Shown: positions 33,317 through 45,830 of the stretch, piece by piece
Numbering within the stretch: position 1 is the stretch's first letter
Layout of the letters: every line of letters begins with the position of its first letter
Origin: Emergomyces orientalis
Taxonomy: Eukaryota > Ascomycota > Eurotiomycetes > Onygenales > Ajellomycetaceae
Reading direction: 5' to 3'
NCBI GenBank assembly: GCA_002110485.1
Contig: MOWL01000048.1
Coordinates: 558,001-622,000 of the forward strand
DNA: 64,000 bases
Translations under genes and position numbers: made by a program
Notes under the pieces: model-generated
The model's input: the letters and a program-made list of their open reading frames with translations, nothing else
What the model was told of the DNA's origin: nothing
Database searches by the model: none

Positions 33317-36244
33317 ATGGATCATTCTCCAGATTCTCTAGATTCGTCTGTGGACACTCGGTCTTCGCTAGCTTCTGTCAGCCGTGAGCCGCAACCGACG
33401 GATTCCATGGTCACCGTGCCTCTTTCAGACGTTTCATTCGGCCCTAATACTACAGATTCTGTCAGTCGTTCGTCCGCTGCGTTCTCGTCTGCAATTGTAG
33501 AAGATCCTCAAGATATTCCCGAGGGAGAAAGCATTGTCCCGCCAGATGAAGACACACCTCGGCGACAATCAAATAATCGATCAAGAAGCACAGGGTCTTC
33601 CTCTTCGATAGGATCTAGAAGCAGCGGAGGGAGCAATGGACCAGGATCTCAAGAAGGAAGTGAGCGCGTTGACTGGAGAGAACTGGAGAAAACAGAACAA
33701 TTGGAGTCCAAGAGTGACCCTGGGGATGAGGTGAGTTGACCTGTTGAATATAGGGCTAATCACATCATGGAATATTTGCTAACAGGCATAGTCTACTGCT
33801 CTGCTTCTTGCGAGACTAGAACAAGAGAACAACGCACTGGCCGGGAACCCCAAGTCGGGTTCCCATGTTCGAAAAGAGTCCCGCCCCCCCTCTCTCCATC
33901 AGATCCGAAAGCTAGTGGACGAACCACAGAGAACTTCCTTGAGGTTTTCCCAGCTCCCAACCCCTCAGATGACCGAGCTGGACTTTTGGGCTGCGCTTGT
34001 CGCAGACTACAACCACACCGCTCAACGATTACCAACATTGACCTCGAACAAGATAAGAGCAGGTGTGCCCCCACCTTTAAGAGGAGTAGTATGGCCCAGT
34101 ATCGCTGGTGCTAGAGATTCAGACCTTTTAGATGAATTTGAGAGGCTCAGCGGGGAGACCAGTCCGTACGAGGGCTTAATAGGCAAAGATATTGGTAGAA
34201 GTTTCCCGAGTGTGGAAATGTTTCGCGACCCGAACGGAGAGGGACAACAGATGCTAGGAAGAGTATTGAGGTGTTTTAGTCTTTATGACAACAAAATCGG
34301 GTATTGCCAGGGATTGGGTTTTGTTGTCGGCCCTCTTTTAATGCACATGAGTGACGCTGAGGCATTCTGTGTGCTTGTTCGGTATGTCAACTATTTTTTT
34401 CAGCCATCAATCACCCCGCTAATGCTATGTTATTCATTTCCGCAGCCTCATGGATCATTACGATCTACGGTCCTGTTTCTTGCCAACTCTATCTGGCCTG
34501 CACCTGCGGATATATCAGTTTCAGACTCTCCTCTCGCGACATTTACCAGAGCTCCACGCTCATTTGGAATCCCTGAAAATTGAACCAGTCTATGTCTCGC
34601 AGTGGTTTTTATCTTTCTTTGGAGTTACATGCCCGCTTCCGATGCTTCTTCGGATTTACGATGTTTTACTTTTGGAGGGGGCTTGTGAAACATTGATGCG
34701 AGTGGCTCTTTCGCTCATGCAGCGAAACCAGAAGAAGCTCCTAGCATGCGAAGAACTCGAGGATGTTATGCAACTTTTGCTAGCCAGAAGCATATGGGAT
34801 ACGTGAGTGTCGCCCTTGTTTTTTGCCCACGAAAACCAACTATTAACGTGATCGTCCCGATAGGTATGGATGTAACGCGGATGCGCTAGTCCAGGACTTT
34901 GTATCTTTGACCTCCCTTGTGACACGCGAGAGCCTCCAGGAACTGGAGACAAGCTATAAAGAATCGCAAGGCACCTCAACCGGTGTTTACTTTCCACAGA
35001 TGCAAGCTGTCGCCTCAAGGTTCCTGGGTCGCCTCTGGGCCGGATCTGGATCCCATAATTCTGCTAGGTCCCTTACTTTGAATCCCAACGCCCCGGCCTT
35101 GATTTCACGCCCCTCCAGCGTCGTGCGACGTACCCCATCCAAACAAAGTATGGCTTCTACACTGAATTCTTTCGAATCAACATCTGATGCTAGCACCGCC
35201 CCAACTGAGTCCTCATCAACCCCAATTTCCGCGGTTGATTCAAACAAACGTAACATGAAAATGACTGGGACGCCAAACCAAGATAAGGATTTACACAGTC
35301 AGATAGAGGACCTACTGACGGCTCTGACGGACATGCAACACGAACAAGCAGCCTTGGCTAAAGAACTCCAGAAAGAAAGGGAGGAGCGCGAAGAAGATCA
35401 ACAAGTTGGCAGGTTAATGCTTGGATACTTGAGAAAACATTCTGGCGATGATGAACATGCAGACCTACTCACCAGAGCCACTAATCGATTTTCTCCAGCA
35501 CAATCTCGCCGTGTTTCGATCACCCAAACAAAACACGAGCTCCGAGATGAGATGGTTAAGTGGAAGGAGAAGCACGCACTTGAGGCTTCGATGTGTAAGG
35601 ATTTGAGCAGACGCATTGACGATAAGGAAGTAGAGTGTTCCCAAATGAAAGAGGAACTTAAAAAAGCACAATCTCGCCTGCAAGAAGCCCACAAAGACAA
35701 GCAGAGACTTGAGAAAACTATCCAAGAATTACGCGTGCGAAAAAGTTCACGGTCAGATACGCCGCACGAGCCTCAAAATTCAACAGGCTCCGCAGATAGG
35801 CGTTCGACTGGCCTGCGCGAGTTCAAGCTTGGTAGAACCGGTTCAACCGCTTCTACATTTTCGAAACGAACCAGCAGCCTCGGAACACAGGCACTCGTTT
35901 CCGACGAGGATTCCCGAGTGAGTTCCGACGAGAATCTTGTCCTCGAGCTTGTCAAAGCCAAAACTGCAGAGGCGATTGCTCGACAGGAACTCGAGGAGGT
36001 AAAAGGAAAACTGGATTCATTGAGGAAGTTGATGAGCCGTTCGGCAGATAACTCACCCAGGGGACCAGGTCCGATTGAGCTGGGCCGCAGCCTTACCGTC
36101 AACACACTTCCTACGTCAAAAATGTTTTCAAACTCTCCCACGGAATCTGCTAAAACCCCAGGTTCGAGTGCCGTTATTTCTGCTGGGGGATTTTTCAGCG
36201 GATGGACGAAACGAACCGCCTCTACTTCGTCTGAATCGCGATAG
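33317..36244 (+). CDS. TBC-domain RabGAP with coiled coil, Gyp5-like
   Basis: Four exons: 33317-33730, 33792-34381, 34446-34802 and 34864-36244 (913 aa), all in phase. TBC proteins speed GTP hydrolysis by Rab GTPases in secretory or endocytic traffic. Residues 1-138 are Ser/Asp-rich and disordered. The TBC domain begins with RAGVPPPLRGVVWP (227-240). It keeps both catalytic fingers: Arg274 in IGKDIGRSFP and Gln311 in YCQGLGF. It continues through VSQWFLSFFGVTCPLPMLLR and LRIYDVLLLEG. After about residue 570 there is a charged heptad-rich coiled coil (LHSQIEDLLTALTDMQHEQA and onward), and the last 120 residues are Ser-rich. The domain order fits Gyp5/Gyl1 of yeast, which act on exocytic Rabs; the exact Rab target is not visible. 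The start is the first in-frame ATG. Confidence 0.92.
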
Positions 36245-37748
36245 CCTCGTGCGTTCCTGGACCCACTCTGCATCACGGGTAGTTTGAAATAATAATACGC
36301 TGATTGATCGTCACTGAGGTTACATGTATGTACCTTGCAGCCTTTCACTGGAAGGCGAAATTCCCCGCCCCAAATATCGTATGGTCCAAGAGAGCTAGCT
36401 TACACGGAATACTCCAATTTACGGTACCGAATTTTTCATGCCGAATTTTCTAATAATTTTCCTCTGCGCTTCATTACACATTACTTTCGCATATTGCTGA
36501 ACGGATCTCAGCTTGCAGCCAGATACGCGACTCGAGAATTTTACCTTTCAATTTTTCTTTCCATAACTGCAATTTCACAGCAAGCGGAAGCGGTTTCCTT
36601 TTTCCTTTTTGGCTTGCATTTATCCAGAACTTTTTTTTTTTTCATGGCACAATTTCATTCTTTACTTTTACTATTTTCCTTCCTACTTCTAGGTATATAT
36701 ACACGCCTACCTTCCACCCTTTTGTATTCTTATCCCACTCCGCCCACCCCTACTCCACACCTGTATCAATTTTGTAATACCGTCGTTTCTGTGTTCTGAA
36801 GGCCTCTGTAGCCATTGCCATCCACACCCCCAGCCTCTTTCTCATGGACTCAATTTTTTTTTTTCGATTTTTTGGGCAAATACCGAATTTTTTTTGTTGT
36901 TTTTAGTTTATTCTTTTGATTCTTTTGATATTTTTCACAATTCTACTTTTTGTTTTTTTCTCATTTTTCTTCTTTCTCACTTTTTAAATCATCCCCTGCG
37001 CCATTTGTACTCTTCCACAGTTCCTCTTTGTATTGTACATACAGCAATGCCTCAAGTAAGATGAAAGGGGAATCATAACATTTTTCCTTTTCTTTGAAAT
37101 GTTCATATATATATATATGAATATCCACCCTTCAAACCTAACACCCAACTTTCATTCTTAGAATTAATAGGTTTTTGTTTCTTTGCTTCACAAATCATTT
37201 TTTATTTTCTGTTAATTCTTGATGATGTTTATTTGGCCTCTTCTTGACAGGCTGAGGGTATTCTATTTGACCACCATCCTTTAACCTTGTCGTTCCGGCG
37301 AATTTAAAGATACGTTTGACGGTTTGGTATCTTGGTAGATACTTAGGTAGCTAGGCAGGAACCTTGGTTACCTAGCTCTGGACATGATAATGCCATTAAG
37401 GCCGTTGCTTGAAAAAGTAATTCTCTTCCTTATAGCTAGCAGTTTTATTGATCTTGTTCGGCCCGTACACCTGAACAGCACTTGGGCCAGCAGGGCTCAT
37501 GGCATATCAAGAAGTCTGGTCTACTAACAAATTCACGTCATACTTATGGTTATTGCAAACGCTCTTACAAATAGCCAGCAACTGTTAGATTGTGCCTGTT
37601 TCATTTGACTTCTATGGAGTATATAATATCTCACACTGTTGTTCAATAGCCAAAGGAAACCTACACGTCAATCAGTTCCTGCTCTAAGGAGTGAAACGTA
37701 TAGCTTAGCTGGTTACAGTGCCCTCCCCCTGTCGTTCCCCTACCACCT
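36245..37748. other. 1.5 kb T-rich stretch between convergent genes
   Basis: Lies between the stops of the TBC gene and the GH92 gene. Dominated by T runs (36630-37000) and a small (AT)n stretch near 37108-37118. No coding signature on either strand. It probably holds both 3' UTRs; the base bias is like a long fungal 3' flank. Confidence 0.5.
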
Positions 37749-40594
37749 CTAAAACCCCCCCGTCGATATGCTAGGCGGCAAATCCTTCTTTCGCGTTCCC
37801 CATTTACTCTCCTTCTTCCCAAGCACCAGCTCCAAAACACCCCCTTTCTCAAAGAAATCATGGCCAATCCAGTTCTTGTGCCAAATTTTCCCATCTCGCT
37901 TCGCACTCTGGATATAAATCGCCTCATACGACGGATCGAAATTGATATTCCGAATAATCGCAAGTTTCCCGGTAAGGGGATTGCGGATTTTAACCTCTGC
38001 GAAGAACGGTGGGGTGATGAGGTATACATCTTGGCCTGCGACGGGGTACAAGCCAATCATCGCGAGAGCGAGGAACGAGCCCATCGCCCCGCTGTCGTCG
38101 TTGCCGGGGATGCCGTTGAGGGAGTTGTTGAATTGTGAAGGGATGTAGAAGTGTGCGCGCTCTGCCGAGAGGGCTGGACGTCCGGAGTAGTGGTATTGAT
38201 ATACTGGTAGGAAAGCTTGTTCATCTCCTACGTATAGGAGGCCGGACTCGTGCAGGTAGTCCAGACGCTTGGTGTATTCGTCAGGCCCTCCTAGCGTGTC
38301 TACCAGCGTCGCCATGTCTTGGGGAACGTAGCTATAGATTTTTTGTCAGATGATTAGGCCAGTTAAAGGGTAGTAGAGGAAATAAAGGAGGCACATACAA
38401 GGTGTACATGAACACACTCCCCTCGTAGGACTCGCCACCATCCTCGTTCAAATAGCATGAATGCTGGTTAAGCAGGGGGCTGCAGTGGATGGGATTTTGG
38501 TAGCCCCATTCCCCATTCTCAAGTCGTGGTTGGAGACAGCCTACAAAGCCGGTGTCCGTCCCGTTGATAGAAATGGTCTGGTCGTCCCGATAAAGGTTCT
38601 TCCAGAACTTCGCGCGATCCATATATTTAGTATAATCCTCCTCGTGGCCGAGTTCTTTCGACAATAATGCAATACAGAAATCATTGTATGCATATTCGAC
38701 AGTGCGCGAGACGCTTCGTGACCGAGTCCCCTCGCCCTTTGGTTTGCTGTTCACTGGGACATATCCCACCGATTTCCAGCTTTCGATGTCTCCACGACCT
38801 TCAATATCCCAGTCTGGCGGGGTAACTTCTGCATCTTTGATTAAAGCCTCGTACCCAGTTTTCCAATCAATACCTGGAAGCCGTTTGACAAAGGCATCAG
38901 CAAGAACGACGTCTGCGTTCGAGCCGCCTTGGGTGAAACCTTTGCACAAGGCCATGCGGCAGTCAGGTAGCCAGCCTTCATGGCGATAAATATCGATTAG
39001 ACTGCGGACCATGTCGACCTGAGCGTGAGGATCGACGATTGTTAGGAATGGATGGATGGTGCGGAAAGAATCCCAAATGCTACATGCGCAAACCATTAGA
39101 ACTCCTCAGTCTGGATCATATCAAACCGAAGGTGGAAGATAAGGGAAACGGTTTAACAAAACAACTCCATACTAACCAGTAAAAGCTATCATAATAGGGT
39201 TCATCGCTTTCCCACAGAGGGTTCTCACCCGTGTAATCTTGAGGGCTGATAAGTGTCCTATAAATTCCACTCCAGAAAATAATTTCAAAATCCTTATGCA
39301 TGCCTTCCGCATTAACTTCGATCACACCAAGTTTCTTTGCCCATGCATCTTCAGCAGCTGACACGGTGCCATCAAAGTCGAAATCAGGCTGCTCCCTTTC
39401 AGCATTGGAACATGCCTGGTCAATACTCATGAAACTCAGACCCACACGGGCAAGTATCTCTCTGTTTTCCGGGGCTTGGAACTGGACAAACGCGCCCAAC
39501 AGATCGCTATCAGTCTCGGCACCACTAACTAGGCTGGCATCGGATGTAAGTATTGGAGTTGTCGTGCCGTCCTCCTTTCTGAATATACCCGCTTGGCGAA
39601 CGTCTGCTCCTTTAAAATCCGTGCAGAAATACAGGTTGTATGACCCTTTGCCGAAGCTGGGTCCAAACGACCCGCTGCCCTTAACACGTCCGGTTTCTGA
39701 GTTGACGGAAACCTTACTCTGGTTGCGTACGTCTTGAAGATCAGACAAGTCAACCATGATGAACGGGCTGAGTGGGTCGTCTAAGCCCGGGAATGGCTTT
39801 TCGGGGAAAGTAATTTTGTAGAGAGCGCTGTGGTTGGTTACTGTCATCTCTGTGGTGACTGCATTCTGGAGGGTGATCCCGAAATAGCCAGGGCGGGCGT
39901 TTACACTGTCTTTGACCCAGGGGGTGGCACGCTCGGGTTTATCGAACTTGCAGTTGTTGATGTTGTCGTCTGGACAGGCTGAATGAGCGAACAAGGGGAA
40001 CGCCCCAAAAGACAAGCCCTAAATCGAGTGGATTGCAGGTCAGAATTTTGAACCACTTCCATAAAAGACGGGAGAGACGACCGTCATTCTTCGGCGAAAA
40101 GTCAAAGCTTGTAGTGTTTCTCAGGAGGTTCTTAGATCAGAGAAGAAAAAATAATTTATTCGCCATACCCCTCCTGTGCCAGAATCATGCATATGTGAGA
40201 AGCCCCGAACGGAGAACGCATTCGAGTCAAAACCGCCTTGAGCTTCTCCATCGGTATCAGGCCCTGCCTTCGCCATGCCTATGTATTCCATTAGAGCACG
40301 AATTACAGGACCCCCCCGGGCGTGAGAGCTAGGGTAATGGCTACGTACCGTATGGCAAAGTTGCGCCGGGGAAAACATGTCCTGGAATCGAGTTTGTTAG
40401 ATATTTTATGCACGGAAAATTTCTCAGCGGAAAGAAACAAACTAACCTCCATTGATGGTGCCTATGAGCGGATCAACGAAATCCAAGATATTCTTTGAAC
40501 CTCGCGCTTCAGCAACGGCAAAACTATCAAGCAGCGACAGGCATAAGGACAGCAGGATGGCCGATGCCGTCGGTCTCGCGTTGAGTCGTGCCAT
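37749..40594 (-). CDS. GH92 alpha-mannosidase, secreted
   Basis: Six exons: 40594-40447, 40381-40349, 40278-40169, 40018-39177, 39079-38399 and 38331-37749 (798 aa), including a 33-nt microexon that encodes HVFPGATLPY. GH92 enzymes are calcium-dependent exo-alpha-mannosidases, mostly acting on alpha-1,2 linkages. The first about 28 residues form a signal peptide. Family blocks in order: NILDFVDPLIGT, FPGATLPYGMAKAGPDTDG, FSHMHDSGTGG, YDSFYCIWDSFRTIHPFLTI, EGWLPDCRM, GSNADVVLADAFVK, SRTVEYAYNDFCIA, GGPDEYTKRLDYL and PGNDDSGAMGSFLALAMIGLYP. The GNDD aspartates match the proposed catalytic base region of the family. Several NxS/T sites fit a secreted or vacuolar enzyme that trims fungal or host mannans. 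Confidence 0.95.
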
Positions 40595-43098
40595 AATTAA
40601 ACTGGCGCAACTACTTTCCACAAGAAACTGACTTCAAATGTTCATCTCAAATAATGAAAGAATATCCAAAAAATAAAAATAAAAATAAAAAAATAGACCA
40701 GGCTGAGGAAATGCATGATTAATATTTATATATCTCCAGGGCACGAGCCGAGAGGTCCCTGCAGAACCCCTGGCTGATTTGTTTTAGCGGGATTGTTTGC
40801 AGATCGTTGAATAGGATATGCACTGTACAGTACAATGCAATACAGTCTATGACACCTGTATAAAATGACGATAGTTTGCTCTAGGCCATGCTCCCTGTTA
40901 CTCAAAGAGTGCAAGATGGGTAAAACTTGTGGGGTATGGGGTTGTACTGCTGGACTCCCTGCAAAATAGCGACCCAGCACCCGAAGAGAAGCACGGAAAA
41001 GGAATATTGCTCCCTTTGAATTGTGATACCTTTCTGTATATCAACAACCCCAGATATACTGCACAGTGTACAGAATGCATCAAAAGCACAGAGAATCCTA
41101 GGCCGAACATTTCCCAGTTGCATCGGCTAGATGGTTGCATCATGGCACCGGGTTTTGCGGGTTGAAAAGCTTGGTGCAGTGCAACCATTGGCAACATTTG
41201 AACTAAGTTTTAGTCGAGTGGAGCTGACTTACTTCATAACTGGAGTAACTTACTCCGTAGATTGCGGAGAATCCGGAAGACAGTCGACCTGGTAGCTGTT
41301 AGCTGTACAGCTGTGCCTGGTGCCTGAGAATTAGTTTGATCATGACGATGATGAAATTGGATATGTCCGCTGGTAGTCGGCGTCTTTCCCGGGACATTTT
41401 GTGAGCTAAGTCAGAATTGGTTGAATTTTTCCTCCAGTGGATGCATAAATACGTTGCTTTGATTCGGTGATCGTTAAAATATATCCCTAGCCAAGAACTT
41501 ACTATTCTGAATTAGACACGGAGGGAGCAGCAAGCGTATAAAATACTAACTCAGAATATATTTACATACTAGTTACTTGGGTGTAAATCAATCAGCCTCT
41601 TAAAAATCTACTACAGAGAGTATTGTCGCCATTTCCTACTCGCTGCGGGGCGCATAATAGCTCAACTGCTCTCTGAAGCGCTTCTCCTGCTTTTGGTAGC
41701 CTTATTACTTCCTGAAGATCTTCTCTTACTGTAGAGTAGCTCTACTACCCTGCATCCTACTCCGCATTCAGGCTCATTTTTTGCGGAGAAATCCTGCTGC
41801 TAGGCCAAATGAAAGACCCGGTGAAGTTCCACGCCAGCTCATTGTTTTCCATGATATCGTGGGGAAGGGAACTGGGATAATTTTGATACCGGACAGTGAG
41901 TTGATCTCATACCTCTCCACTACACCTCTCCACTACACACCTCGTGCTTGTCAGGGTTTCCTTTTGCCGGCATACACAGCTGTGGAGAAACGCATGGGAG
42001 AGTTGCAGAGACAGCCTGGATGTGACATTTACCAATCCTCTGGAGAGAGTTACTTTTACTTTCCGATCTCGGAATGTGGAACAAGCATATGTTTTGCTCA
42101 TTTTGCTCTAGACATATTTCCCCCCTAGGTTTGTGTGTTCGTTTTCTTGTATATCGATGTTCCTCAACGGAGAGGGTTTCCTGTCAAGAGAAATATTACT
42201 ATTTCTCGTCGTCGCCCAAAAATATCGGCTCATTTTTCATTTTCAGGATTACTTTGGTGAACCGCTCTGTTCCCATTTTTCTCAAGGTCACGGCACGGTC
42301 GGCCGCACTCCGCGTTCTTCAAAATCTTGAATTTAATTTCATGCTTTGTTTCATTCACTAGGGTTATTGTGGCTGAGGTGGCCCACTCGGCTTGTGGGGC
42401 GGAATATAGGGCGGCTTGGCCGAACTAAGCCCGAGTCAAGCGGGCCGAGAGGGTGATATTGATACTATGTAGAAGTGATAGGGATAGATATAGTGGGTTA
42501 TAGTTACGGTTAATAGTTACATTTCCGTGCCTGAGCGATGGGGTTCATCGTCATACCCTGGTTTCTATCCTTAGTATGGGCTGCTCCACATACTCCTTCA
42601 TGTACAGTACAGTATTATACCTCACCGGCGACACTGGGGAAATTAGATTTCGATTTTTATGATGATTGTCAGGAGAAGTTTCAGAGTTAGCCAGATTGAT
42701 AATTTAGGCCATTGACTTTGTTAATTTTATTGTGACATCAGGCATTGTGTGCATATGTTGTCGCCATATATGAACATTCCAGCGGATCAATATAATTTGT
42801 ACGTTCAACTTGATATTATGCAGAAACTACTTCCTATCAGCTTCTACTAATATAGCGTCTATGTAATAAAGAACATTTGAGAGGTGCAATTATCTCAGTC
42901 ACCCATATTTCTAAGTAATAATCAAAATAAATATAATAACTATGGGTATATGTGAACTATATACAAAGATGTAAGATAAATACCAATAAAAGTATATACA
43001 TAGGAGGAAAGGCAGCAAGGAAACTGATTTACGACCCCCTCAACGAAATATGTACAAATACAATCGAACCAACTCCTTCCCTTAAACCGCCCAGTATA
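40595..43098. other. 2.5 kb gene-free stretch with possible transposon debris
   Basis: AT-rich with a GC-richer island at about 42365-42460. Copies of the dispersed motifs lie at 40824-40833 (TGTACAGTAC) and 42601-42610, and TACTCCGTAG at about 41250. A 13-mer (ACCTCTCCACTAC) is directly duplicated near 41911-41937. The frame 41781-42128 opens from TTG, not ATG, and shows no domain. The region looks like decayed mobile DNA, but I could not identify an element. Confidence 0.4.
42365..42600 (-). mobile_element. possible degenerate LTR or element end
   Basis: A GC-rich island inside AT-rich DNA. Read on the minus strand it has the look of a long terminal repeat (CATAGTATCAATATCACCC followed by CTCGGCCCGCTTGACTCGGG). 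I see no second copy, no target duplication and no coding remnant with certainty, so this is a weak call from base composition and appearance only. Confidence 0.2.
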
Positions 43099-45032
43099 TC
43101 ATTGCAAATCATCATCCTCCTTAACCCTCTGATACTTCTTCCCACGCCACCCACCCCGACAACAGCTCGGAACAACCAAAACCCCAATTGCGCAAGTACA
43201 AGCCAACACCAGCGCAGCCATAATCCAAATCAGCAGTTCCCTCATGATCTCCTTCCCCTCCGCACCAACATCCTCATACAGCTTCTCCGGATCATCAACC
43301 AACCCCAGCACATCAACCCCCTTCATCCCCTCCTCCCACTTCCACTGCTCCGGCACCCGCGAGCGCACAACCCCAGACCAACCCAGCGACACACCTCTCT
43401 TCCCTACCGCCTCCACGGAAACCCAATCCAGGAACCCCTGAGTCGAGAACTCTGTCTCGAAATCCGCCTTCGTCGCATTCCCCACCAACACCCGCGGTGA
43501 CGTAGCGGTATACTGTGCGTACAACCGCCAGTGCCCCACCTCCGTCGCCCCGTTCCAGCTCGCGTGTATGACCGTCATGAACCCCACGCGATTGGAGCCG
43601 TGGACGGCCGAAACGACTGCTGGGGATTGTGCCGGCCGCCCCGTGAACGGATACTTGTATGACCGGTAGGAGTTGTAGCGCGTCTTGTTCATACCCGTCG
43701 GCATGGCGAAGCGGGCTTCCATGAGTAGCGTGCCGTCCGGTGCGAACTCGCTCTGGTAGCCGCCCTCGCTCCAGCCGACGAAGACGTTTTTGTTAAGAAG
43801 CACCTGAACGTTGCCGCGCATGCGGCTGTGGCCCTTGTCTGGCCGGAGGTAGCGGTTGAGCAGGTGGGCAGTGCGCTGTTGGAAATCTAGCAGGATGATG
43901 AGGGCGGAGGATGTGGGTTCCTGCGTGCTCCAGTCGTCTGAGGCGTTGTTGAGGAGCGAGATGACCATGTGCGTCTCGTTGAGAAAGCGGGTGCGTGGGT
44001 TGTGCTGGCGGGAGAATTTGAAATCCATTTTGAAATCGGAGCGTTTACCGCCAAGTCGCCAGAGGATTCGCGGCTCGGTGCCGGATAGTAGGTAGACAGT
44101 ATTTGTGTAGCGGGAGGAGATGAGATAATTCCCGTCCGGCGTCTTGTCGACAGAGTTGATGTGGAAGTAATCGAGGCCGAGTGGGAATGGTTGCGCCGGC
44201 GTATTGGGTTTGATATGGAACCCTTCGTTCAATAGAACCTCCGCACGGGAGTTCCAGGAATATAGCACCTCCCCCGTAGCAACGCGAAGCTCCATCACGA
44301 CCCCCGACGTAAACCAGCTGGGCTCGTGGCGGTCCGGGTTGATTTCCACCATGTCCCGCTGTTCCGGCCGGTCCCCGCACACCAGCACCGTCTCGCCGTT
44401 ATTGACAATCTCAAACTCATGCATGCCGAAGAAGTCCTCGCTGTTATTCGCCACGACGACATTCTCCACCTCGTAGCGGTCGTTCAGAATATAACCTGTC
44501 GGCTTCTCGGCCATTATATCTTTCGAGGCCTGCAGGACGAAGGAGAGCGTCGGCTTATTCGTGACATGCTCTGCTACGCGGAAGTCGAAGGTATTTCGGT
44601 TCCCGTCTTTGTATAAACATGCCCCCGTCCAAACCAAATGTCCATCTTCGTCGTAGATGCTAGGGCCAGCCTGGCAAGGCTCAAATTCCCCCGTGGGTTG
44701 CGGGGCGTCGAGGAACCAGTAGGGCGCAACGAACCAGTACCCGGGACTCACGCGGGCACGGTCAAGGTAGGTAACATTGAATTTCACGGCTCGTACGCCG
44801 GGGAGCTGTTTGGGAAAAATTAATAATTAAGTTTTCTTCCCTTTTTTCTTCTTTTCTTTTTCTTCAAGTTTTGCTCCTCTTCGTAAACGATCGAGATATA
44901 TCGGGAGAACCTTACTGTGTGGAAAAACTGTAGGTCATCGCCAGCATCGGGCCCGCTTATGCCGCCGGGGACATGCAGTAGCAACAGCAGTACAGCGGAA
45001 CAGATAGGTAGGACGAGGCTCCAGGCCTTCAT
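43099..45032 (-). CDS. arylsulfotransferase (ASST)-like membrane-anchored protein
   Basis: Two exons: 45032-44916 and 44805-43099 (607 aa), joined in phase 0. The first about 27 residues are a signal peptide (MKAWSLVLPICSAVLLLLLH). The body matches fungal ASST-type beta-propellers: VSPGYWFVAPYW, GPSIYDEDGHLVWTG, DFFGMHEFEIVNNGETVLV, LDYFHINSVDKTPDGNYLIS and PRILWRLGGKRSDF. The last block is the hallmark WRLGG. Near the C-terminus a hydrophobic span (LLIWIMAALVLACTCAIGVL) precedes a short basic tail, so the propeller should face the outside or the lumen. Bacterial ASSTs transfer sulfate between phenols; the fungal homologues have no proven activity that I know of. Many NxS/T sites fit the secretory route. 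Confidence 0.9.
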
Positions 45033-45830
45033 CACGAACGCAACGAGCGGGCGCCAGAGGCAGGAAAAAGGGGGGGGATTATGAACTAGTAACTCCGGTT
45101 ATAAAATGAAGGGTTAAGCTAATAATATTTTCTTCAGCATTGAAAGGCGAAAAAAACGGGGACGGCTTCCTTTCAGTTGGGATAAGAATGGAAAGAAGCG
45201 GGCATTGGAAAGCAATGACAGTTCCACAGCAAAAGTTGAGAGCACAAAAATTAGCTAACTCCATTTTGAAATATCTGTCTCAGAAAATAGGGGGAGGATG
45301 CTGGGGGCTAGCTGGCGATCTCCCTGCCTAGGCGTCATTGCGACCAACCAACCCCCGAGGGGCAAAGTGCTGGTCTCCACATGGTGTACGGAGTATGTAC
45401 CCTGACGATGTTTGTTGGAGTGGAGAAGTTTGGCAAGGAAAATTTATTTTATATATTGCACTGAGATCCGGGAACAGAAGAGGAAGTCATCTCGAAAATA
45501 GTAAGTACTACATTGTATATCATGAGTATCATACTATTCTGTGCTTGTACGCTGCTATCTGTTGATTTCTTAAATTTGCCCGAACACAAGAAACTCCGTT
45601 CACGGCTAAAACATACGCCAGATTTAAAAACATGCTGAATAGCCATGGTGGGTTTTGTCCCCACCCCTATAACCAGTCCTCTTCCGTCCGTCCCATCATG
45701 TTGTCCCATCATTAAAAAACATCGTTAAGAAAAAAATATCATATAAAAAGTCCGCACCACCCCCCGGCGCCCTCGAAAAGAATTGTAGCAGTACAATGAA
45801 CACTGTTGCTAGAGTTCGAATTTTCCACTC
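45033..45830. other. intergenic region upstream of the ASST-like gene
   Basis: Holds the ASST-like promoter and the 3' flank of the acyl-CoA synthetase gene. It contains GTACGGAGTATGTACC at about 45386-45401, a copy of the dispersed TACTCCGTA motif. No credible exon. Confidence 0.5.

Noticed and set aside
41781..42128. 115-codon plus-strand frame in the 41-42 kb accessory interval
   Set aside because: It opens from TTG, has no ATG near the start and no recognisable domain; the DNA around it looks decayed.
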